A stretch of 64,000 bases of DNA from Zingiber officinale (lineage: Eukaryota; Streptophyta; Magnoliopsida; Zingiberales; Zingiberaceae): assembly GCF_018446385.1 (NCBI RefSeq), contig NC_055986.1:29075593-29139592 (forward strand), in the 5' to 3' direction. Below are positions 59,470 to 64,000 of the stretch, in pieces. Made by a program: the position numbers and the translations under genes. Position 1 is the stretch's first letter, and each line of letters begins with the position of its first letter. The notes beneath the pieces were generated by a model. The model made no database searches. It was not told where the DNA came from and saw only the letters and a program-made list of their open reading frames with translations.

Positions 59470-59953
59470 CTTAACTGCTGAATGCCTCTTCAAATATACT
59501 GGATTGAATATTGAAAAGTAAGGATTTTTGCAATTCCTTTGCCTTTTGCTTGGTATCTTTTTCCCATTTAAATAATTGACACACTTTTCTTTCAGCCTTC
59601 AGAATTTAGAGTGGTGTCTCTTTGTCCTTTTCCCTTATTTCTCGTAAGTGATCTCATTTTCTGGATTAATTTTCTTTTACAAAGAAAGAAAAAATAAGTG
59701 AGTCATGACTTATTTGCAGTTACATGCTAGTAGAAGAATTAGGCCTATCTGGTATTGTGTCAATTCTGTTTATTGGAATTATACGTATCTTCTCTTTTTT
59801 CAATAGCTATACTATGACTATTTGTTCTAAGTGTCTGCATTTGTATTTCTTACAGGTAATGAAGCATTATACATTCTCCAATTTGTCAGAGAACTCTCAA
59901 CGTTTTGCTACTGTCTTTTTCCACTTGATTTCATCACTAGCTGAAACATTTAT
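59470..59953 (+). pseudogene. Captured NHX (endosomal Na+/H+ antiporter, NHX5/6-like) fragment with introns
   Basis: Four exon pieces keep splice signals: about 59470-59517 (TAECLFKYTGLNIEK, donor GTAAGG), 59596-59643 (LQNLEWCLFVLFPYFS, acceptor TTTCAG, donor GTAAGT), 59720-59780 ([17 protein letters not shown]) and 59856-59953 ([17 protein letters not shown] to [10 protein letters not shown], donor GTAGGA). They match the membrane core of the NHX5/NHX6 class. The donor after the third exon is ATACGT instead of GTACGT, so splicing there should fail. The presence of introns means genomic DNA, not cDNA, was captured. The piece is bracketed by inverted E units. It cannot encode a transporter. 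Confidence 0.85.
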
Positions 59954-60835
59954 GTAGGAGGATATGCATTGATGCCCTTATATATTTTTCTACTTAGAGC
60001 AATCATAAACACATCCATTATGAAATGAAGAGTTCCTAAAACAGTTGAGCATTCCTAATAGAGTGAGACCCACATTAGGCCCGATATGGAATCATATCAG
60101 GCTCAACGTGGGCCTGATATGATTCATATCAGGCCTAACGTGGAGCCTTTTTGCTGACTCTTTCTTCTTATATTTTAACATTTTCTAAAAGTTAAAATAA
60201 ACAATGGATAACATATTTGAACTCCTTGCAACATCAGGAATCCACAGGAACTGAAATGAGTATAATCCGAGGTCTCTAGGTCCATCAGTGGATTTCGATC
60301 AAAACCCACTGATGGACCTAGAGAGCTTCGATTACACCCATTTCAGTTTTTGTGGATTCCTGATGTTGCAAGGAGTTCAAATATGCTATCCATTATTTAT
60401 TTTGACTTTTAGAATATATTAAAATATAAGAAGAAAGAATTAGCAAAAAGGCTCCACGTTAGGCCTGATATGAATCATATCAGGCCCACGTTGGGCCTAG
60501 TAGGATTCCATATCAGGCCCAACGTGGGTCTGATATGAAATTTTTTTGTTTATTATTTTTTCTTATATTTTAACACCTTCTAAAAGTCAAAATAAACAAT
60601 GGATAGCATATTTGAACTCCTTGCAATACCAGGAATCCATAGAAACTGAAATGGGTGCAATCGGAGCTCTCTAGGTCCATTAGTGGGTTTTGACCGAAAC
60701 CCATTGATGGACCTAGAGAGCTCTGATTGCACTTATTTCAATTCCTGTGGATTTCTGAGATTACAAGGAGTTCAAATTTACTATTCATAGTTTATTTTAG
60801 ATTCTCTAAATGTATTAAAATGTTATAAAAAAATT

Positions 60836-61367
60836 AACTAAATCTTAAATGTCGTTGATGAAAGAGGAGATAGGAAAGAGAAGAGGGAGAAAAGAAAAAC
60901 GACAAAAGAAAAGTTTGATTTGTCAGAAGGATAAAAAGGAAAGTGCATTTGAAAAAGTGCATCCTTTGATGATAACAAAATAACATACGCCTTTTGGTCA
61001 ATTAAGATCTCTATGTGCGTGATTTGATAAATTGCCGCCAAAACCATCTAGTACCGGTGCCATTGCCAAGCAGACACACATAGTTGGAATTATCTAGGAA
61101 GAGGGAAAAAAATCAGGGATGAGAAGAAAAAAGGAAGAACTAAAGTGAGATGGAAGAAGAGAAATGGCGCTAAGCATAAAAAAACATAGCCATTGAGGTA
61201 GCTCGCAAAGGTTCCATTGTTGTTGTCGTGGTCATTTCCCTCTTGAATGCGTTTCTCATGCAGATCAGCGGATAAAGATAAGTTTCACTCATGCTGACTG
61301 ATATGAATTAAGAATTCTTCATATAAGGCACGTTGCAGAATTGATTTAAGCAAACGTACACAGAAAC
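60836..61367. other. Intron or intergenic remnant
   Basis: This lies between the foldback array and exon 2 of the TMEM205-like gene. I searched the minus strand for the expected exon 3 (a membrane helix with KYQLGF-like text) and did not find it here or at 54640-54934. Confidence 0.5.
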
Positions 61368-61484
61368 CATGGATGGAGATATGCAAACGCAGCCACCGAA
61401 ATTGCCGCGCACACACAAACCATCGTGAAGTAGGCGGGGAACATCTTGCTCTGAAGATTTCCGAACTGGTGCCTCGGCAAATAC
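61368..61484 (-). pseudogene. TMEM205-like (DUF4149) gene, exon 2
   Basis: The exon starts after acceptor GTCGCAG and ends at a GTTTCT donor, giving 117 bp. It reads YLPRHQFGNLQSKMFPAYF and TMVCVCAAISVAAFAYLHPW, which are the amphipathic PRHxFGxLQ motif and the second membrane helix of plant DUF4149 proteins. Its first base completes the lysine codon left by exon 1 (AA|G). No lesion is seen in this exon. Confidence 0.85.
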
Positions 61485-61626
61485 CTGCGACAAACCGATT
61501 CAATTCGCACATTCATCACAACAAAGCATAGCCAAAATTAACTTTTGTGCTGTTTCCGGTATCACTGGATCGTGATCGAAAAGGGGCAATGTTTTAACAA
61601 TCGGGAGTAGGTGACTGATCTATTAC

Positions 61627-61825
61627 TTGGACATCATGATGCCGCCGATAAAAGTGACCCACAGGGAGGTGCCCCATGGCCCAGGCGGTGGAAAAGATGG
61701 CATGTCTTAGCGGCGGTGACAGCAGCAGCGGGGGCTTCCGGGCCCGAGCCGAAAACATCCGGCGCGAAGAGAACGCCGACGGCGAGGAACGCCACCGCTG
61801 TAAAGAAGCGAGTCGACCATGCCAT
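61627..61825 (-). pseudogene. TMEM205-like (DUF4149) gene, exon 1, two frameshifts
   Basis: From the ATG at 61825 it reads MAWSTRFFTAVAFLAVGVLF, a signal-like first helix, then APDVFGSGPEAPAAAVTAAK. After TCHLF the frame is lost. The expected STAWAMG and TSLWVTFIGGIMMSK appear in the next two frames in turn, so two small indels separate them (about 61695 and 61670). The exon ends AA|GTAATA at 61627. The frameshifts and the missing exon make the gene non-functional. Confidence 0.78.
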
Positions 61826-62774
61826 CAGAAAGCTATGCAGGCGAGAGGCAAAGCTAGGGAGATCCTCCAGTACACAAAGTGGATCAGGGATTGGATGGCG
61901 AAGACCGCCGGTGGGCAAGGGCCAGACTACCGATGCCAAGTGGGGACAGCCTCCAGCCATCCAGCCCAACTCAAAATATTATCTAGGAGGGATGATGAAT
62001 CCAAAGAAAGATCTTGAGAGATTGTAACTAATTATGATTGGATCATGACTATAATTCAATCGTAATAACAAACAGTCTATTCCTTAATCCATATTGTGTG
62101 TGTGTGGACCAAGAGATCTGACAACAGGTTTGGGAGGAGGATTAGGCTGGTGGAGTAAAGGACCCAAAGTAGACTATAAGACCATCACAATGGGAGCTCT
62201 TGCCTTTTTTACTTGATTTTTTTTTAAGTTTAGTTTTTTTTTTTAAAATAAAAAAATAAACATAAAAAAATAATAATTTGTGAGAAAACGTGGGATCCGT
62301 AAAAAGGTTGGTGAGATGTTTATTTACAATAGGAGGATATGTGAGATTTTTTATTTTTAATATGAAATTAATATGGTATCGAAGGAGTTCTTGGAGAGCT
62401 CCTATGAATATGAATGCCCTAATCCTATGTTTAGATGAGGTGGGGAAAAGCTTATTAACGGAAGGGGAAGGGAGGAGAAGAAAGGGAGGAAAAATAAAAT
62501 ATTTAATTTTTCTTGTTTGGAAGGGAGTGAAGGTTAATTAAAGAAACTTGTGTTACCTTATTTGGGAATAAAGGAAAGAGAAGGAAAGTTAAACCTATAA
62601 AATTAACAAATCATCGTAAATTTATTTTAAACTATATTAAATAATAATAATAAATAAATAAATATTTTTTTTATAATTTTAAAATAAATCTATATATCTT
62701 ATGTAAATTAGAAATTAATTGAAATAATTAATTAAAGTTTTAATTAAAAACCTAACTTTGTACTGCTTTCCTCT
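61826..62774. other. Gene-free stretch with a possible MITE
   Basis: 61826-61980 should be 5' leader or promoter of the broken gene. At about 62180-62425 the ends ACCATCACAATGGGAGCTC and GAGCTCCTATGAATATGAATG are imperfect inverted repeats of the type seen in 'GAGCATCCACAATGG' MITEs, without a clear duplication. 62630-62750 is very AT-rich. Confidence 0.4.
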
Positions 62775-63197
62775 TAGGGATGGCAATTCTACCCGAACCC
62801 GATGGAGGATCCGACATCCGACCCGAATGGAGGAGGGTATGGAGGGACTATCAATACCCGATACCCGACCCGAATACCCGATTAAATAATATATATACAT
62901 ATATTAAAGAAAATTTTCTTTTTCTAAAATCAACTTACTATTTTTTGTTGATATTAGTATGCCTATATAGATGTTTAATCTATTTTTTTAATTATATATA
63001 TATTTTTTAATAGGATGTTAATTTTAATATGTTTTTATTGAATGATAATAGCTCGATAGAAAGAAGAAAAATTACACGTATAGAATATATCCGGTCCTTT
63101 AATGGGTATGGGTATACCCATTGGATATCCTATACCCGATGGGTATGGGTACGGAGGATATAGAATCCGACCCGAACCCGACCCATTGCCATCCCTA
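62775..63197 (+). mobile_element. hAT-type MITE, 423 bp, perfect 8-bp TSD
   Basis: It starts TAGGGATGGCAAT and ends ATTGCCATCCCTA, a perfect 13-bp inverted repeat. It is flanked by TTTCCTCT on both sides (62767-62774 and 63198-63205). The arms are rich in ACCCGAACCC and ACCCGAATACCCG words. It has no coding capacity. Confidence 0.9.
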
Positions 63198-64000
63198 TTT
63201 CCTCTCCCTTCGTGCATGACGCACTCCTCTCACCTGCGCGACCCACTCACCGTCTGCTCGCCTCTTCCCCATCAAGTAGAGAACAGCTGTTGTCGGTGTC
63301 GGGAGTCTCCTCGAGCATGCTCGCACTGCCATGTGTCTACTCCACTGTTGTTGCTCCCCTCTTCTCCATCAAGCAATTGAAGAAAAGTTGGTGGCGATGT
63401 CTCCTCACCATCGACGTTGCCTCCTCAAGCACATTCTTACCGTCACGCTTCACCTCCGCGGTTGTTGTCTGTCGAGAAAGCCTTAGTCATCTCCTCCTCC
63501 TCAAGCTCTAGCAGAGGATTACATTGGAAGAAATTTTATCTGCGTTCCCCTTTTCCTTTCTTACACTCCGATTTGAGGTGTAAGAAATTCATCCTCTTTT
63601 CCTCTCGCAAAGGTTAAGACTTACCTTTCCTTCCCCTTCGTCTCCTTAACTCACTCATTCCCAAACGAGGTTAAAAGTTCCCCTTCCCTCACAAAGGGTA
63701 AGAGTACTTTGTGAGAGAGCTCTCTCGTTGTCACATCCGTTCCATGTCAAAAGGAAAAAAATTTCATACATATCTTCACTATAAAAATAACCTTTAAGAG
63801 CATCCACAATCCACTCCCATTATAACATCCATCACCTCATCAAAAAATATAGGGTTCACTACCACATACTCATTATAATAATATATCTCTTTCGCTCACA
63901 TTCCTTTTACATTAACACTTATTATTTATAAATCTCATAATCATAATCTTAAAATTATTTCATATTAAATAAATATATTTTAAATATGTTTTAAAATATT
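63198..64000. other. Right-edge stretch, no gene recognised
   Basis: 63260-63470 contains two related blocks about 95 bp apart (CCATCAAG, GTGTC or ATGTC, TCCTCGAGCA or CCTCAAGCA, and CACTGCCA or ACCGTCACG), which look like an old tandem duplication. From 63798 (AGAGCATCCACAATCCACTC) the sequence resembles the start of a common plant MITE that would run past the window. ORFs here are not supported. Confidence 0.4.

Larger units (their letters stand above)
57836..60835. repeat. Foldback array with captured gene fragments
   Basis: A unit of about 190 bp, here called R, runs from CCCATTTCAGTTCCTGTGG through TTGCAAGGAGTTCAAATATG to CCACGTTAGGCCTGATATGA and its palindromic TATCAGGCC copies. It occurs five times, and its reverse complement L occurs four times. 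R and L are joined as palindromes centred near 58765, 59095, 60305 and 60700. A 50-bp flank E (CTCACTCTATTAGGAATGCTC) follows R at 58031 and 59337 and is inverted at 60018-60070. Unique inserts are 58084-58564 (remorin) and 59392-60015 (NHX). The word CACTACAAAAAAA at 58565 resembles a CACTA terminus, but the matching end was not found. Confidence 0.8.

Noticed and set aside
57836-60835. CRISPR-like or satellite array
   Set aside because: Spacing is irregular, the units are inverted palindromes of about 190 bp and the context is a plant intron.

Overview
This is plant nuclear DNA, most likely from a monocot (my guess is a commelinid, possibly the ginger/banana order; I cannot name the species). 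The reasons are a GC-rich first exon of a CSLD gene that resembles rice CSLD4, GT-AG introns, a Cassandra LTR with an embedded 5S-like segment, and dense nested LTR retrotransposons. About three quarters of the window is transposon-derived. There is no operon or CRISPR array, and I saw no tRNA gene.

Layout. 1-1381 (minus): 5' part of a cellulose synthase-like D gene, two exons, running off the left edge. 3000-4233: LTR remnant of 'family C'. 4590-5566: broken hAT (DUF4371/TTF-type) transposase holding a SINE-like insert. 5626-43806: a copia nest. It is built from a long-LTR family I call copia-A (LTR about 2.6-2.7 kb; five partial or complete copies in both orientations) and one copia-B element (21244-28605, minus, 1.8-kb LTR). 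Intercalated are a solo family-C LTR (17171-18193, TSD CAAGG), a 5S rRNA pseudogene, a Cassandra LTR (28713-29021) and a hAT-type MITE (29780-30233). 43807-50905: gene-poor DNA with LTR and MITE debris and a polypurine satellite-like tract. 50906-52003 (plus): an intact single-exon DUF1645 gene. 54423-61825 (minus): a TMEM205-like (DUF4149) gene broken by transposons; three exons are recognisable, one is missing and exon 1 is frameshifted. Its expanded intron region holds a 2.8-kb solo LTR (TSD ACAAA) and a palindromic foldback array (57836-60835) carrying fragments of two host genes, a remorin and an endosomal NHX Na+/H+ antiporter. 62775-63197: a MITE with a perfect 8-bp TSD.

Most unusual points. 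(1) 36372-43806 looks like one retrotransposon insertion with two unrelated LTRs: a 189-bp TRIM-like 5' LTR and a 2607-bp copia-A 3' LTR. Both are bounded by the same 5-bp duplication AAATT and the switch lies at the primer binding site, which fits an intermolecular second strand transfer. (2) Two copia-A copies share one gag deletion and expanded leader repeats, suggesting a non-autonomous lineage mobilised in trans. (3) The foldback array has captured introns and exons of two unrelated host genes.

Only the CSLD and DUF1645 genes look functional. The copia coding regions I read all carry stops, frameshifts or active-site losses. Family names, TSDs and splice sites come from reading the sequence by eye; no database search was run.
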